From: Bacteroidota bacterium
GTDB lineage: Bacteria > Bacteroidota > Ignavibacteria > Kryptoniales > JAKASW01
Length of the DNA: 64,000 bases
Direction: 5' to 3'
NCBI GenBank assembly: GCA_021794075.1
Contig: JAJYRM010000001.1
Coordinates: forward strand, 42,861-106,860
The first letter of the stretch is position 1; every line of letters begins with the position of its first letter. Below, piece by piece: positions 1 to 10,500 of this stretch. The notes under the pieces were generated by a model that saw only the letters and a list, made by a program, of their open reading frames with translations, had not been told where the DNA came from and ran no database searches. The translations under genes were made by a program, and so were the position numbers.

Positions 1-60
1 CACAACGACAAGTCAAAAGGCCCGGTAAGGCATCGATAAGACTGGCAGTAGTGACGCTTT

Positions 61-97
61 AGGCCCCGTTACTGACGGGGCCTATTTGGTTTTGGTT
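61..97 (+). terminator. Rho-independent-type terminator of an upstream plus-strand gene
   Basis: A perfect 9-bp inverted repeat, aggccccgt/acggggcct, with a 5-nt loop is followed by a T-rich tract (atttggttttgg). It sits about 20 bases after an in-frame TAA at 37-39, so the first bases of the window may be the end of a plus-strand gene. Too little is visible to identify that gene. The hairpin isolates the two-component operon that starts at 141. Confidence 0.65.
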
Positions 98-140
98 GTG
101 CGGAAAACATGGATTAAAATATTACTAAATTACAGGGCGA

Positions 141-812
141 ATGAGAATCCTCCTTGTAGAAGACGAAAAGAAAGTCGCACGCTTCCTTAAACTCGGCCTG
201 GAGGCCGAGAACCACGAAGTTGTGAATGCCTATGACGGTGAAGCCGCCGAAAGGATGGCTTTGTCCGAAGATTACGGCGTGATAGTGCTAGATATCATGC
301 TTCCTAAGAAAAACGGTATCGAAGTTCTCAGATCAATAAGGGGAAGTGGGAAGAAGACGCCGGTCTTAATTCTTACCGCAAAAGGGAGTCTAGAAGACAA
401 AGTCGAGGGACTCGACGAAGGCGCTGACGATTACCTCGTCAAACCGTTCGCGTTCGCCGAGTTCATCGCGCGCGTCCGTTCGCTCGGAAGAAGAAGTGGC
501 GGCGACAAATCTACCGTGCTGAAAGTGGCCGACCTCGAACTCGATCCGATCACTCGAAAGGCGAAGCGGAGCGGCAAGGAGATCGAACTCACAAATCGCG
601 AGTACGCGCTCCTCGAGTATTTTGTCCGCAACGTGAACAGAGTCTTGACGCGGACAGTCATATCGGAACACATTTGGGAATACAATTTCGACACGGGCAC
701 CAATATCGTAGAAGTTTATGTCAACAAACTCAGGAACAAGATAGATTCAGGCTTCGACGTGAAGCTTATTCACACTGTACGCGGCGCAGGCTACATGATG
801 AAGACAGAGTGA
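141..812 (+). CDS. OmpR/PhoB-family response regulator
   Basis: A 223-residue DNA-binding response regulator. The receiver domain (about 1-115) has the acidic pocket (EDE at 7-9), the phosphoacceptor D51 in VIVLD, a conserved T79 and K101 in LVKPF. The C-terminal half (about 125-220) is a winged-helix Trans_reg_C domain with the usual ELTNREYALLEY and RGAGYMM segments. Its stop overlaps the start of the sensor kinase gene by one base (TGATG), so the two are translationally coupled and form a cognate pair. The family typically controls membrane, metal or envelope stress genes; the target here cannot be told from sequence. The start is the first ATG of the frame, and no strong Shine-Dalgarno sequence is visible. 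Confidence 0.93.
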   Translation: MRILLVEDEKKVARFLKLGLEAENHEVVNAYDGEAAERMALSEDYGVIVLDIMLPKKNGIEVLRSIRGSGKKTPVLILTAKGSLEDKVEGLDEGADDYLVKPFAFAEFIARVRSLGRRSGGDKSTVLKVADLELDPITRKAKRSGKEIELTNREYALLEYFVRNVNRVLTRTVISEHIWEYNFDTGTNIVEVYVNKLRNKIDSGFDVKLIHTVRGAGYMMKTE

Positions 813-2293
813 TGCTGAACTCCATCCGTCTGAGACTTACAATATGGTATTCTCTCATACTTCTTGCCGCTCTGGGCGTTTTCGGGATCGCCTCTTATGT
901 CTACACTGGCGAGATGCTTTCACAAAACCTGACGTTGTCACTGGAAAACGAGACGGAATGGCTGAAGGACATTCTCGAAGGAAGGCTCGGCATCGAACGC
1001 GGAAAGAGCCGAAACCCACGCAGCCAGCTTTTGCCTCCTCCGTCGGCGCAACGCGACACCGTCACTGAAAGTGAGGGGAGAAACGAGTCGGAAGAAGATT
1101 ACACGATCTGGAACAAGATTTACGAGCACTCTCTCTTAAATTCTAAGAAGCAGTTCGTTGATGTCAGAGACAAACGCGGAAGGGTTTTTTACAAATCTTT
1201 CAACCTCGGCGAGGACACTCTCCCTTCACCTCCCGGCCTGAGAGAGTATGTTGTGAAAGTCATAAACACCACACTCGGGTCGGAAAGGATCCGCCTGGCG
1301 GCCATGAACACAAAATTTTACGAGATCCGTGTCGCTTACCCTGTTGAAGAGATTAACGACGTTCTGCGGAGTCTTTTCTCCATATTCATTATACTAATTC
1401 CGATTGTCCTCGCGATTTCCGTTTTCGGCGGCTACTTCCTCGCTAAACAGTCACTAAGGCCGGTCGAAGAGATAACGCGCACCGCCAGAAAAATAACGGC
1501 GACGAGCCTCCGGGAAAGAATCCATGTCAAAAATCCGAACGACGAGATTGGGAGACTCACTGAAACGCTGAACAATATGATAGGAAGACTTGAAGCTTCG
1601 TTCGAGCAGGTGCAGCAGTTTTCGCTGGATGCTTCGCACGAGCTGCGGACTCCACTCACAATCATGCGCGGCGAGATAGAACTCGCGCTTCGGGGAAACA
1701 ACAGAGGAACCTCATACAAAAAAACGCTTGTCAGTCTACTCGAAGAAGTACTCAGGATGACGAGCATAATAGAAGGGCTTATCCTTCTCGCAAAGGCCGA
1801 CAGCGGGAACGCGAAACTCGAAAAGAAACCCACACACCTCAACGCTTTGGTAAGCGAGATCAGAGAAGACGCGGAAATCCTGGCTGAGCAGAAGAAAATA
1901 TCAGTGTCGATCTCACGCCTCGACGAAGCGACTGTACTCGGCGATGCGGTGAGGCTCCGCCAACTCATGCTAAACCTCATCGATAACGCCATCAAGTACA
2001 CTCCCCAAGACGGGAAGATTACTCTGTCACTCGCGCTGGCACACGGGAAGGCTCGCTTCACCGTTGAGGATACCGGAATCGGCATACCCGATAGCGAGCT
2101 CAAAAAGATATTCGACAGGTTCTACAGGGTCGACAAAAGCAGAAGCAGGCTTCCGGACGGATTAGGACTCGGATTGTCTATATCGAGGTGGATCGCCGAA
2201 GCGCATGGCGGAAGCCTAATCGCTGAAAGTAAAGTTGGATCGGGAAGCAAGTTTACCATCATTCTACCTGCACTGGTCGACGTTCAAGCTTGA
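812..2293 (+). CDS. Membrane sensor histidine kinase (CusS/heavy-metal-sensor type)
   Basis: A 493-residue sensor kinase, partner of the preceding regulator. The ORF track starts it at 674 inside that regulator. The ATG at 812 (GTG at 809 is an alternative) gives the expected N terminus, a membrane helix at about 10-30. A periplasmic loop of about 155 residues follows, then a second helix at about 187-211, a HAMP linker, the dimerisation/phosphoacceptor box with H276 in DASHELRTPL, and a HATPase_c domain with N box (NLIDNAIKYT), G1 (DTGIGIP) and G2 (GLGLGLSI) motifs. The architecture matches the CusS-like group, but the periplasmic domain gives no ligand clue. Confidence 0.92.
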   Translation: MLNSIRLRLTIWYSLILLAALGVFGIASYVYTGEMLSQNLTLSLENETEWLKDILEGRLGIERGKSRNPRSQLLPPPSAQRDTVTESEGRNESEEDYTIWNKIYEHSLLNSKKQFVDVRDKRGRVFYKSFNLGEDTLPSPPGLREYVVKVINTTLGSERIRLAAMNTKFYEIRVAYPVEEINDVLRSLFSIFIILIPIVLAISVFGGYFLAKQSLRPVEEITRTARKITATSLRERIHVKNPNDEIGRLTETLNNMIGRLEASFEQVQQFSLDASHELRTPLTIMRGEIELALRGNNRGTSYKKTLVSLLEEVLRMTSIIEGLILLAKADSGNAKLEKKPTHLNALVSEIREDAEILAEQKKISVSISRLDEATVLGDAVRLRQLMLNLIDNAIKYTPQDGKITLSLALAHGKARFTVEDTGIGIPDSELKKIFDRFYRVDKSRSRLPDGLGLGLSISRWIAEAHGGSLIAESKVGSGSKFTIILPALVDVQA

Positions 2294-2488
2294 TGGAAAG
2301 ATTGAGACAAGACTCCCATCTCCAAAGACTCGCCGTCAAGTTACCGGCTTCCCTCCACCATGTTTTTAAGAAGCGTCGAGCTCAAATTTTACGGAAAGCA
2401 CTTTACTGGCATCCATTCCACCCAGACGGCTCTAGGATCCAGCCACTAGTCAAAACACCCCTTTGAATGCCTGTGGCCATTTGAGACG

Positions 2489-2512
2489 GGCCGCCGGTCA
2501 AAACCGGCGGCC
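2489..2512. terminator. Strong hairpin between convergent genes
   Basis: A perfect 10-bp inverted repeat, ggccgccggt/accggcggcc, with a 4-nt loop (caaa). It lies 14 bases beyond the stop of the minus-strand aspartase gene and 196 bases after the plus-strand kinase gene. There is no T-run on either side, so intrinsic termination is uncertain. It may instead stabilise the 3' end of the aspartase transcript. The rest of the 2294-2525 spacer holds nothing recognisable. Confidence 0.4.
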
Positions 2513-2525
2513 ATCACTACTTTGA

Positions 2526-3917
2526 TCAGTGTCTGCCCACTTCTGTGAGCTTGTGCGCATCGAGTATATCATCAAGGAGTCTCTTATCGACGATATTCTT
2601 CTCGAGAAGGACTTCGCGTACGGTCTTGTCGTTTTTCACCGCTTCTTTAACGACTTCCGCAGCCTTCAGGTAACCTATATGCGGGGTTAATGCCGTAACG
2701 ATGCTGACGCTCTTCTCCGCGAACTCTCTGCACACTTCCTCGTCCGCTTCGATGCCGTCCACGCACTTTACGCGAAGCACGTGAAGGGCATTCCTGTATA
2801 TCTCGAGCGCAAAAGTAATGTTGAAGCCGATCACCGGCATCATAACGTTCAACTCAAGCTGGCCGGCCTGCGTCGCGTAAGCTACTGTCGTGTCGAGACC
2901 TATGACCTGAAAAGAGACCATGTTGACCATCTCCAGTATGCTCGGGTTCACTTTGCCGGGCATGATCGAGGAACCAGGCTGCACCGCAGGAAGCTTGATC
3001 TCGGCAAGGCCGGTCCTTGGACCGCTGCTCAAGAGGCGCAAGTCGTTAGCAATCCTTGTGATATCGAGCGCCAGGTTGCGCAGCGCCCCGCTCATTGAAG
3101 CCGCGCCCGCCATACTCTGCATCGCTTCGAAATAGTTCTTCGCCTGCTTGAAGGGGATACCGGTCAGCTCTTCGAGCTGCTTAGGCATCATCTCGCGGTA
3201 CTTCGGATCGGCGTTCACACCGGTGCCCACTGCCGTCCCGCCAATGCCGAGATGCGTCAGATCTTCCCGGATTTGCTTAATCCTGTCGATGTGGCCGTGC
3301 ACGCACGCCGCATAGCCTGAAAATTCCTGACCGAGTCGTATCGGCGTCGCGTCCTGGAGATGCGTCCTTCCCGATTTGATAACGTGGTCGAACTCCTTCG
3401 CCTTTTTAGAGAACGATTTTTCAAGTTCGGCGAGCACGGGCAGGAATTTATCGACGAGCAGAATCGACGACACGCGGATCACGGTTGGTATCAGATCGTT
3501 CGTCGACTGTGCCATATTGACGTCGTCGTTCGGGTTGATGACGGAATAGTCGCCACGCTTGCCGCCCAGGATTTCGATCGCACGGTTTGCGAGGACTTCA
3601 TTCGCATTCATGTTGTGCGAAGTGCCGGCTCCAGCCTGGAAGACATCGACCACGAACTGTTCGGCAAATTTCCCGCCCAGCACCTCGTCGCATGCCTTGA
3701 CGATTGCATCTGTCTTCTTTTTGTCGAGCAGTTTCAGTTTGTTATTGACAAGCGCGGCAGCCTTCTTAACAAGAACCGTAGCCTTCACCCAATCCGGGTG
3801 AGGCTTGAGTCCGCTGATTGGAAAGTTTTCGACTGCCCTCTGAACCTGGACGCCGTAATAGGCATCCACCGGAACCTTCAATTCGCCAAGTGAGTCTTTT
3901 TCAATTCGGTAATCCAT
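2526..3917 (-). CDS. aspA: Aspartate ammonia-lyase (aspartase)
   Basis: A 463-residue member of the fumarase/aspartase superfamily, which deaminates L-aspartate to fumarate. Visible signatures are SGRTHLQDATP, QSTNDLIPT and the catalytic-loop signature GSSIMPGKVNP. The segment FQAGAGTSHNMNANEV is more aspartase-like than the SGTSSNMN form of class II fumarase, so aspartase is preferred, but a fumarase role is not excluded. The ORF track begins 18 residues earlier. I chose the ATG at 3917 because it gives the family N terminus (MDYRIEKDSLG) and follows an AAAGGGA Shine-Dalgarno sequence. The gene is monocistronic by spacing. Confidence 0.88.
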   Translation of the reverse strand: MDYRIEKDSLGELKVPVDAYYGVQVQRAVENFPISGLKPHPDWVKATVLVKKAAALVNNKLKLLDKKKTDAIVKACDEVLGGKFAEQFVVDVFQAGAGTSHNMNANEVLANRAIEILGGKRGDYSVINPNDDVNMAQSTNDLIPTVIRVSSILLVDKFLPVLAELEKSFSKKAKEFDHVIKSGRTHLQDATPIRLGQEFSGYAACVHGHIDRIKQIREDLTHLGIGGTAVGTGVNADPKYREMMPKQLEELTGIPFKQAKNYFEAMQSMAGAASMSGALRNLALDITRIANDLRLLSSGPRTGLAEIKLPAVQPGSSIMPGKVNPSILEMVNMVSFQVIGLDTTVAYATQAGQLELNVMMPVIGFNITFALEIYRNALHVLRVKCVDGIEADEEVCREFAEKSVSIVTALTPHIGYLKAAEVVKEAVKNDKTVREVLLEKNIVDKRLLDDILDAHKLTEVGRH

Positions 3918-4105
3918 TTTTTCCCTTTCGATTCTAACCTTGTTAAGGTTGGCTTTGATAAAACATTTCACTGAGTGGCACAGATACCGCGTCGAAATAT
4001 CTCCCGACAGAGATTATTAAGAATGCCGGTTCCGCGTCACGCGTCATGTTGAGAGCCCGTGTAATTCTCCTAAGCCCTGCTGCGGCGTTCATTCCAAAAA
4101 CCGCC

Positions 4106-4765
4106 TTAAACCGCCTTCTCCGCGTCTCCGAGCAATTTTCCGCTGACCACGTCGGCAGTGGTAACCACCCTCACACCGCGTTCAGTCCAGTTCTCGACTA
4201 ATTCACGCCCTTTGTCCTCATAGATAGCCTTCGCGGCGTCTGTCACGAGATAGATTTTGTACTTGCCGATGCGGAGGAATCCCTCGATCGCGTGCGCATC
4301 GCAGACATCCAGCGCAACTCCATAGACGACGATGTCCGTCGGATGAAGTATCTCAAGCACCGCGGGCACATTGGGATTCGAGAAGACGTCAAACTTTTGT
4401 TTACGAAATACTATTTCCCCGCCATGCTTTGAAATCTTTTTTTCGAGAAGCCTCCGCTCAAAGCTGATGCAATCTATCCAGAGTGGATCGATCGGGCTCG
4501 TCTCGGGAATCTTCTTCTGGCCGGGCGTGCCTTGCACACAGTGTAGCGGAAACGTCTCGTGGAAATCCGGATGATCAGATATTTCCTCGTCGGTCGAAAG
4601 GTGGTAGTCCACCGATCCGCAGATCTGAATGTCGTTTTCTCTTGCGTACTCGGTAAGCGCCTTTAGATTCTGCGCTATGCTCTCCGCTCCCTGCACATAC
4701 AGCTTTCCGTCGGGCATCATGAAATCGTACTGTGTATCAACGTCCCAAAAAATCAACTTCTGCAT
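4106..4765 (-). CDS. Nicotinamidase/isochorismatase-family cysteine hydrolase
   Basis: A 219-residue cysteine hydrolase, most likely a nicotinamidase that converts nicotinamide to nicotinate in NAD salvage. The catalytic Asp lies in DVDTQYDF near the N terminus. The metal-site pattern is DYHLS plus a downstream HETFPLHCVQGTPG, the last being characteristic of nicotinamidases. A central lysine lies in RKQKFD, and the nucleophilic Cys is in VALDVCDAHA. The start is an ATG with GGAG about 11 bases upstream. It is isolated from its neighbours, with a possible promoter of its own (next entry). Other isochorismatase-family amidohydrolases remain possible. Confidence 0.82.
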   Translation of the reverse strand: MQKLIFWDVDTQYDFMMPDGKLYVQGAESIAQNLKALTEYARENDIQICGSVDYHLSTDEEISDHPDFHETFPLHCVQGTPGQKKIPETSPIDPLWIDCISFERRLLEKKISKHGGEIVFRKQKFDVFSNPNVPAVLEILHPTDIVVYGVALDVCDAHAIEGFLRIGKYKIYLVTDAAKAIYEDKGRELVENWTERGVRVVTTADVVSGKLLGDAEKAV

Positions 4766-4823
4766 ATCTAGCTCCGCTGTAGTGCCCGGTTTTTCAAGAC
4801 TTTTTCCCTGATCATCGTGCTAC

Positions 4824-4858
4824 AATTTACACTCTATGTGCAAACCTTGTCAAGGTTT
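4824..4858 (-). promoter_or_regulatory. Candidate promoter overlapping a palindrome, upstream of the nicotinamidase-like gene
   Basis: Read on the minus strand, a TTGACA hexamer (4848-4853) is followed after 18 bases by TAAATT (4824-4829), about 60 bases before the ATG at 4765. The -35 hexamer is embedded in the perfect palindrome aaacctt-gtc-aaggttt (4842-4858), which could be an operator for a dimeric repressor. FCB-group promoters often differ from the sigma-70 consensus, so this is only a candidate. Confidence 0.3.
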
Positions 4859-5269
4859 GATACATTGACATGTTGCGTCTCCGTCTTGAGAGGCCGCCCC
4901 TACGGGCCTTCCTTTTTTTTCCCTTTTAATCTCTACAAACGAACCATCGTTAACGGCACTCATCGCGAACTCACGCTGTAACTGTGCCGGCAACAATCTG
5001 CCTCTAATCTAATCATCACCTAACAACGAGGAATCGAACCCAAAGCAGACTGTTCTTTGACTACCCTCATTAGGTATCGCTGTAGGCGCGAGCTGTTTGT
5101 AGATTGCACCATATAAGACACCTATAAGCTCCAGCTCCGGGAGAAACGGCCTGTTTTACAAAGATGTGTGTGTTTTGTATATGCCCCAGATTGCTTCGAT
5201 GCGCGGTGAAACCACTTGCATCAGGTATTCCCACGCGTTCGCTTCCTCAGCGGGGAAAAAAAAGCGGCT
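4859..5269. other. Intergenic region with one hairpin; no gene seen
   Basis: No supportable coding region. At 4891-4920, aggccgcccctacgggcct is followed by a T-rich tract, which looks like a plus-strand terminator although no plus-strand gene precedes it. Its reverse complement contains CCCGTAGGGGCG, the core of the hairpin repeat family described at 18710-18906, so it may be a stray copy of that repeat. The track ORFs at 5166 and 5216 run antisense into sufU and are shadows. Confidence 0.45.
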
Positions 5270-5704
5270 TCATTCCTTAATATCCCCCTTCGCGAACGCC
5301 TCTTCAAGCGTGTGCCAGCCGAGAGTCGCGCACTTCACCCTGACAGGGAACTTCGAAACACCCTGCATCGAAATCGCGTCGCCCATCTCCTCGCCGTAAT
5401 CCCCCTCGGTTCCCTTTACCATGTCGTAAAATCTTGACGCGAGCTTCTTCGCCTCTTCGATAGTCCTCCCTTTTACGAGGTCCGTCATTATCGAGGCTGA
5501 GGCCTGGCTAATCGAGCAACCCGCGCCGGAAAACTTCGTGTCGACGATGACGCCGTCCTTCACGAGGACGCTGACCTGAATATCGTCACCGCATGACTCG
5601 TTGTAACCGCGTGAACTATAAGTCGGGTTGGTTATAAGCCCGTGGTTGTGAGGATGTTGATAATGGTCGAGAATAATCTCCGTGAATAGATCATTTAAGG
5701 ACAT
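5270..5704 (-). CDS. sufU: SufU-type iron-sulfur cluster assembly protein
   Basis: A 144-residue SufU/IscU-fold protein. It shows the three conserved cysteines in NESCGDD, GAGCSISQAS and RVKCATLGW, with the insertion before the third Cys that distinguishes SufU from IscU. SufU proteins act as zinc-dependent sulfur acceptors or partners of SufS. The gene lies 21 bases downstream of sufS on the same strand, which fits a sufS-sufU operon. sufBCD are not in the window. The start is the ATG at 5704, with no strong Shine-Dalgarno sequence, so translation may depend on coupling to sufS. Confidence 0.93.
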   Translation of the reverse strand: MSLNDLFTEIILDHYQHPHNHGLITNPTYSSRGYNESCGDDIQVSVLVKDGVIVDTKFSGAGCSISQASASIMTDLVKGRTIEEAKKLASRFYDMVKGTEGDYGEEMGDAISMQGVSKFPVRVKCATLGWHTLEEAFAKGDIKE

Positions 5705-5725
5705 GCCGATTATCCATTCTTTGTT

Positions 5726-6988
5726 TTATCTGGCATCCCGAACTGTTTGTTCGGGAGCGGCTTTCTTCCTGGGTCTGAATATCGAGATTCCCTTCTCGAG
5801 CGCTGCGGCAAGCGCTTCAACATCGGACTTGTCGTTGTAAAGGTAAAAGCTTGCTCTTGCCGTCGATTGCACCTCCAGCTTCCTCATAAGCGGCTGCGCG
5901 CAATGATGGCCCGCTCGTATCGCGATCCCTTCTGAGTCAAGTATCGTTGATATGTCGTGCGGGTGTACGGCATCTACCGTGAACGAAATGACTCCGGTTC
6001 CAGTCGTGGTGGGTCTGAATATGCGTATGCCGTCGACCTCAGCGAGGCGCTTGGCGGCGTAGTCGCCGAGCTCGATCTCATGGTCCTCAACATTCTGCAT
6101 CCCGATCTTTTCGAGATAGCTGATAGCGGCTTTGAGTCCGACGGCGCCGGCGATATTCGGCGTGCCCGCTTCGAACTTGTACGGCGGCCTCGCGTAATTG
6201 GAAGTCGTCGGGAACACTTCATTTATCATCTCTCCTCCGCCGAGGAACGGCTCCATCTTCTCGAGAAGCTCGTACTTCGCGTAAAGCGCGCCGATACCGG
6301 TGGGGCCACACATCTTGTGCCCGCTGAGAACGTAAAAATCGCAGCCGATATCCCGGACGTCCACCGGCATGTGAGGAGCGCTCTGCGCCCCGTCCACCAT
6401 CGCCAGCGCGCCCGCTTCGTGCGCCATCCGGCAAATATCTTTCACCGGGTTGATTGTCCCGAGAACGTTCGAAACGTGCACAACCGACACCATCTTCGTC
6501 TTCGGACCGAGGTTGTCCTTCAAAGACTGGAGATCGAGCCGGTAGTCGGAACTCATTCTTATAAATTTTAATACCGCACCCGTATGCCGGGAAATGATGT
6601 GCCATGGAACAAGATTGCTATGATGTTCCATGTCGCTCAAGATCACCTCGTCCCCCTCATGGAGGTTATTCAAACCCCAGGCATAGGCAACCAGGTTCAG
6701 CGATTCGGTGGCATTTCTTGTGAAAACAATCGATTCCGGTTTCGCCGCGCCTATGAAGCTCGCGACTTTCGATCGGGCTTCCTCATACATATCTGTCGCA
6801 ATCTGACTGAGCTCGTAAGTTCCCCTGTGGACATTCGCGTTGTAATTCGCATAATAGTCGTCTAGCGACGTAATCACTTCCTGTGGCTTCTGAGTAGTCG
6901 CCGCGCTGTCGAGGTAGATAAGCGGCTTCCCCTTGGATTTCCAATTGCCGAAGATTGGGAAGTCTTTTTTCGTATCACGTTGGATCAT
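5726..6988 (-). CDS. sufS: SufS-type cysteine desulfurase
   Basis: A 420-residue PLP-dependent class V aminotransferase-fold enzyme that takes sulfur from cysteine for Fe-S cluster assembly. It has the N-terminal LDSAATTQKP motif, the PLP-binding lysine in LSGHKMCGPTG and the catalytic loop cysteine in RAGHHCAQPL, which is the group II (SufS) context. An AAGGA Shine-Dalgarno sequence precedes the ATG. It is followed directly by sufU. The C terminus carries a short Lys/Arg-rich tail beyond the usual family end (PRKKAAPEQ). Confidence 0.95.
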   Translation of the reverse strand: MIQRDTKKDFPIFGNWKSKGKPLIYLDSAATTQKPQEVITSLDDYYANYNANVHRGTYELSQIATDMYEEARSKVASFIGAAKPESIVFTRNATESLNLVAYAWGLNNLHEGDEVILSDMEHHSNLVPWHIISRHTGAVLKFIRMSSDYRLDLQSLKDNLGPKTKMVSVVHVSNVLGTINPVKDICRMAHEAGALAMVDGAQSAPHMPVDVRDIGCDFYVLSGHKMCGPTGIGALYAKYELLEKMEPFLGGGEMINEVFPTTSNYARPPYKFEAGTPNIAGAVGLKAAISYLEKIGMQNVEDHEIELGDYAAKRLAEVDGIRIFRPTTTGTGVISFTVDAVHPHDISTILDSEGIAIRAGHHCAQPLMRKLEVQSTARASFYLYNDKSDVEALAAALEKGISIFRPRKKAAPEQTVRDAR

Positions 6989-7551
6989 AAGCTAGTCCTT
7001 CTGTCAATGCATAATTCCCAACAAAATTTCCGCCTGAAATGTTGCCTTTTCCCGTTATAGAATTGGTGCCCGGATTCGCCGATAAGTTAGCAAGGGGAGG
7101 CTTGCAATTCAATGTTTACGGTTATTGGGAAGCCCGCCAGGCCCAGCCTCAGTTGATTAGGAAATGCGGTTCTACTCCGCAATCCGGCAGCAGCCTCATA
7201 ATTGAAACATATCTCGCGGTTCTTTGAATGACTACTGGTGGAGTGTATTCAAGCCCCGTTCGACACTTTTTTCAATTTAGAAAATATTTCGGGCGGTAAG
7301 CATGTTCCGTTTCTTTCTTCCCCCTCTAAGCTCCGAGCCGTTCCGCCGTTTGGAGAGAGTCGCGCTGTTGATGAGCTCAATCCGACCGAGTGCGATGTCG
7401 GGATCACGTAAGCGAAATCCTCATGACATTTAAGTCGAAAGATTCGCCAGATTTATACGCGAACATTCCCTCACCATCCCTTCGCCATCCCCTTTAGAAA
7501 GGGCCGGCAAACTAAACGCGGGAAGTTTCTGTTCTATCCGGTTTCTTTAAA
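6989..7551. other. Intergenic region, no gene recognised
   Basis: 563 bases between the start of sufS and the stop of secA, both on the minus strand. The only track ORF (7039..7227 plus) has no recognisable features or Shine-Dalgarno sequence. I see no clear terminator hairpin, repeat or RNA motif. The sufS promoter should lie near 7000-7100, but no consensus hexamers stand out. Confidence 0.5.
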
Positions 7552-10500
7552 TCACTTTCCGTGACAGTTCTTGTATTTCTTTCCGCTACCACATGGGCAC
7601 GGGTCATTGCGTCCCACTTTCTCCGCGACCCTGACCGGTTTTCGTTTAATCTGCCCCTCTGCACCCTGTGCGGCAGGCTCGCGATTCGCCTGCATTCCGA
7701 AACCAACGGCAGACTCATGCTGAAGCTGCATCTGTTCTCTTCTCGGGCGGGAGGCGCGACGCTGGGGTATCTCCTCTGGAACCGCCGGGAACGCCCTGTA
7801 AACGATCTGAAGCACTTCGCGGTTGATATCCTTCAGCATTTGGACGAACATGTCGAAAGCTTCGCGCTTGTATTCAACGACCGGGTCCTTCTGCCCGTAG
7901 GCGCGGAGATTTATTCCCTCCTTCAGGTCGTCCATCTCGCGGAGGTGTTCCTTCCACTTTTCATCGATCACTTGGAGCGTTGCCATGCGCTCGAGGCGGC
8001 TCATCATCTCAATACCGAGTTCCTTTTCCTTATTGTTATAGAACTCGACTGCCGCCTTTACAACCCTGTCGGACACTCCGTCCTTGCCAAAACGTCTGAA
8101 CTCGTCCGGCGTGAAGTTCACCTCGACAAGGAAAGTTCTCCGGAGATCGTCAATGAGCCCGGCGATGTCCCCGTCGTCATAGTATTTGTCGACCACTTCA
8201 TCGACAAGCTCACGCATCATGCCGAAGATATCATCTTTCAGCCGCTCGCCGACGAGGGCATGCCTTCTTCTGTCGTAGACAACCTCGCGCTGCTGATTCA
8301 TAACGTCGTCGTACTCAAGGAGTCGTTTCCTGATGGCGTAGTTGTTTTCCTCGACCTTTTTCTGCGCGCGCTCGACGCTCTTTGTTATCATCGGGTGCTC
8401 GATGACATCGCCTTCCTTCATTCCAAACCTGTCCATGACTCGAGCTATGCGGTCGCTTCCGAACAGCCTCATCAGGTCGTCTTCGAGTGAAAGATAGAAC
8501 CGTGACGATCCAGGGTCTCCCTGACGTCCGGCGCGGCCTCTTAACTGCCTGTCGATGCGTCTTGCCTCGTGACGCTCGGTGCCTATTATATGCAATCCGC
8601 CTTTCTCGACGACGCCCGGTCCGAGCTTTATGTCCGTTCCGCGGCCGGCCATGTTAGTTGCGATGGTAATTGCGCCGGGCATTCCGGCTCTCGACACTAT
8701 CTCAGCTTCGCGCTGGTGCTGCTTGGCATTCAAGACCTCATGAGCAACGCCGCGGCGTTTGAGCATCCTGCTTATGGTCTCGCTCACCTCGACGCTCGTT
8801 GTGCCGACGAGGACGGGCCGAGACTGCTTCTTCATCTCCTCGATCTCAGTTATCACGGCGTTGTATTTTTCGCGCTTCGTGCGATAGATGAAGTCATTCA
8901 TATCATCTCTCGCAAGCGATCTGTTCGTCGGAATGACGGTCACATCCAGCTTATAAATATCGAAAAACTCACCCGCTTCGGTTTCCGCGGTGCCGGTCAT
9001 CCCGGCGAGTTTCTTGTAAAGCCTGAAATAATTCTGAAGAGTTATCGTCGCGAGTGTCTGCGTGTCTCGCTCGACCTTGACGCTCTCCTTCGCCTCTATC
9101 GCCTGGTGAAGTCCTTCAGAGTATCTCCTTCCCTGCAAGATCCTGCCTGTGAACTCGTCGACGATAAGTACCTTGCCGTCCTGCACGACATACTCAACAT
9201 CTTTTTCGTAAAGGGTGTACGCGCGCAGGAGCTGGTTCACCGTATGAATACGATCGCTTCGCTCGGCATAGAGCGCGTAGAGCTCTTCCTTCTTCCGCTG
9301 CACCTGCGCCGCAGTGAGATCCTTATCGCCGTCAATAGCCGCGACTTCGTTGCCAATATCTGGCAGGACGAACATATCCTTGTCTGTCTGTGAAGACGCC
9401 AGATAATCGCGCCCTTTATCCGTCAGGTCGATAACATGCGTTTTTTCGTCGACGGCATAGTAAAGCTCGTCGTCAATTTCATGCATCCGTTGACCCTGAT
9501 CCTTGAGGTATTCAAGCTCCGTCGTCTGCATGAGCCGCTTGTTCGCGGGTTCATTTAAAATCTTCGCTAGTCGGTTGTTCTTTGGAAATCCCCGGTACCC
9601 TCTCAGCAGAAGGACACCAGCTTCTTTCTCATTTCCCTCGGACAAGAATTTTTCTATATCAGCCGCATATTTATTGACGAGCCTGATCTGCTCATTGACC
9701 AGCCGTTCCACCCGAGGCTTCATATCGTCGAACGAATGCTCGGTAGATCCGACAGGCCCGCTGATGATTAGCGGCGTCCTCGCTTCGTCGATAAGCACGG
9801 AGTCAACTTCGTCGACGATCGCGTAGTAGTGCTCGCGTTGAACGATATCCTCCGCTTCAACCCCCATGTTGTCGCGGAGATAATCAAATCCAAACTCGTT
9901 GTTCGTTCCGTAGGTGATGTCGCAGTTATACATCGCTCGGCGCTGCGTGGTATCCATATCGGATTGAATGCACCCTACGGTGAGTCCGAGGAACTCGAAT
10001 ACTTTCCCCATCCACTCGCTGTCACGTTTCGCCAGGTAGTCGTTTACTGTAACGAGGTGAGCGCCTCTCCCGGGAAGGGCGTTGAGATAAAGCGGCATCA
10101 CGGCGACGAGCGTCTTTCCTTCGCCCGTTGCCATCTCCGCGATCTTGCCCTCATGAAGAACGGCGGCTCCCATCAGCTGGACATCAAACGGGACCATGTC
10201 CCAGACAACTTTGTGCCCGGTGACGTCCCAACTTGTTCCCACAAGTCTTCGGCAAGCGTCCTTCACTACGGCGAAGGCCTCCGGCAGGATGTCATCGAGG
10301 ATATCCGCAATCATGTCATCGCGTTCCTGTTCAAGCTCATCGAGGTCCTTGTAAACGGCTTTTCTTTCCTCGCCCTCTACGTCCCCCTTGAGCTTCTCTT
10401 TAAGATCGGCGATTTCTCTCTCGATCTCAGCCGTCTCTTCCTTGATTCTATTCCGAAACGCCCCGGTCTTTGCCTTCAGCTCATCGTCAGAAATAGACTG

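Noticed and set aside
674-811. Extended N terminus of the sensor kinase ORF
   Set aside because: The 46 upstream codons lie inside the response regulator in another frame. The proper start overlaps its stop by one base.
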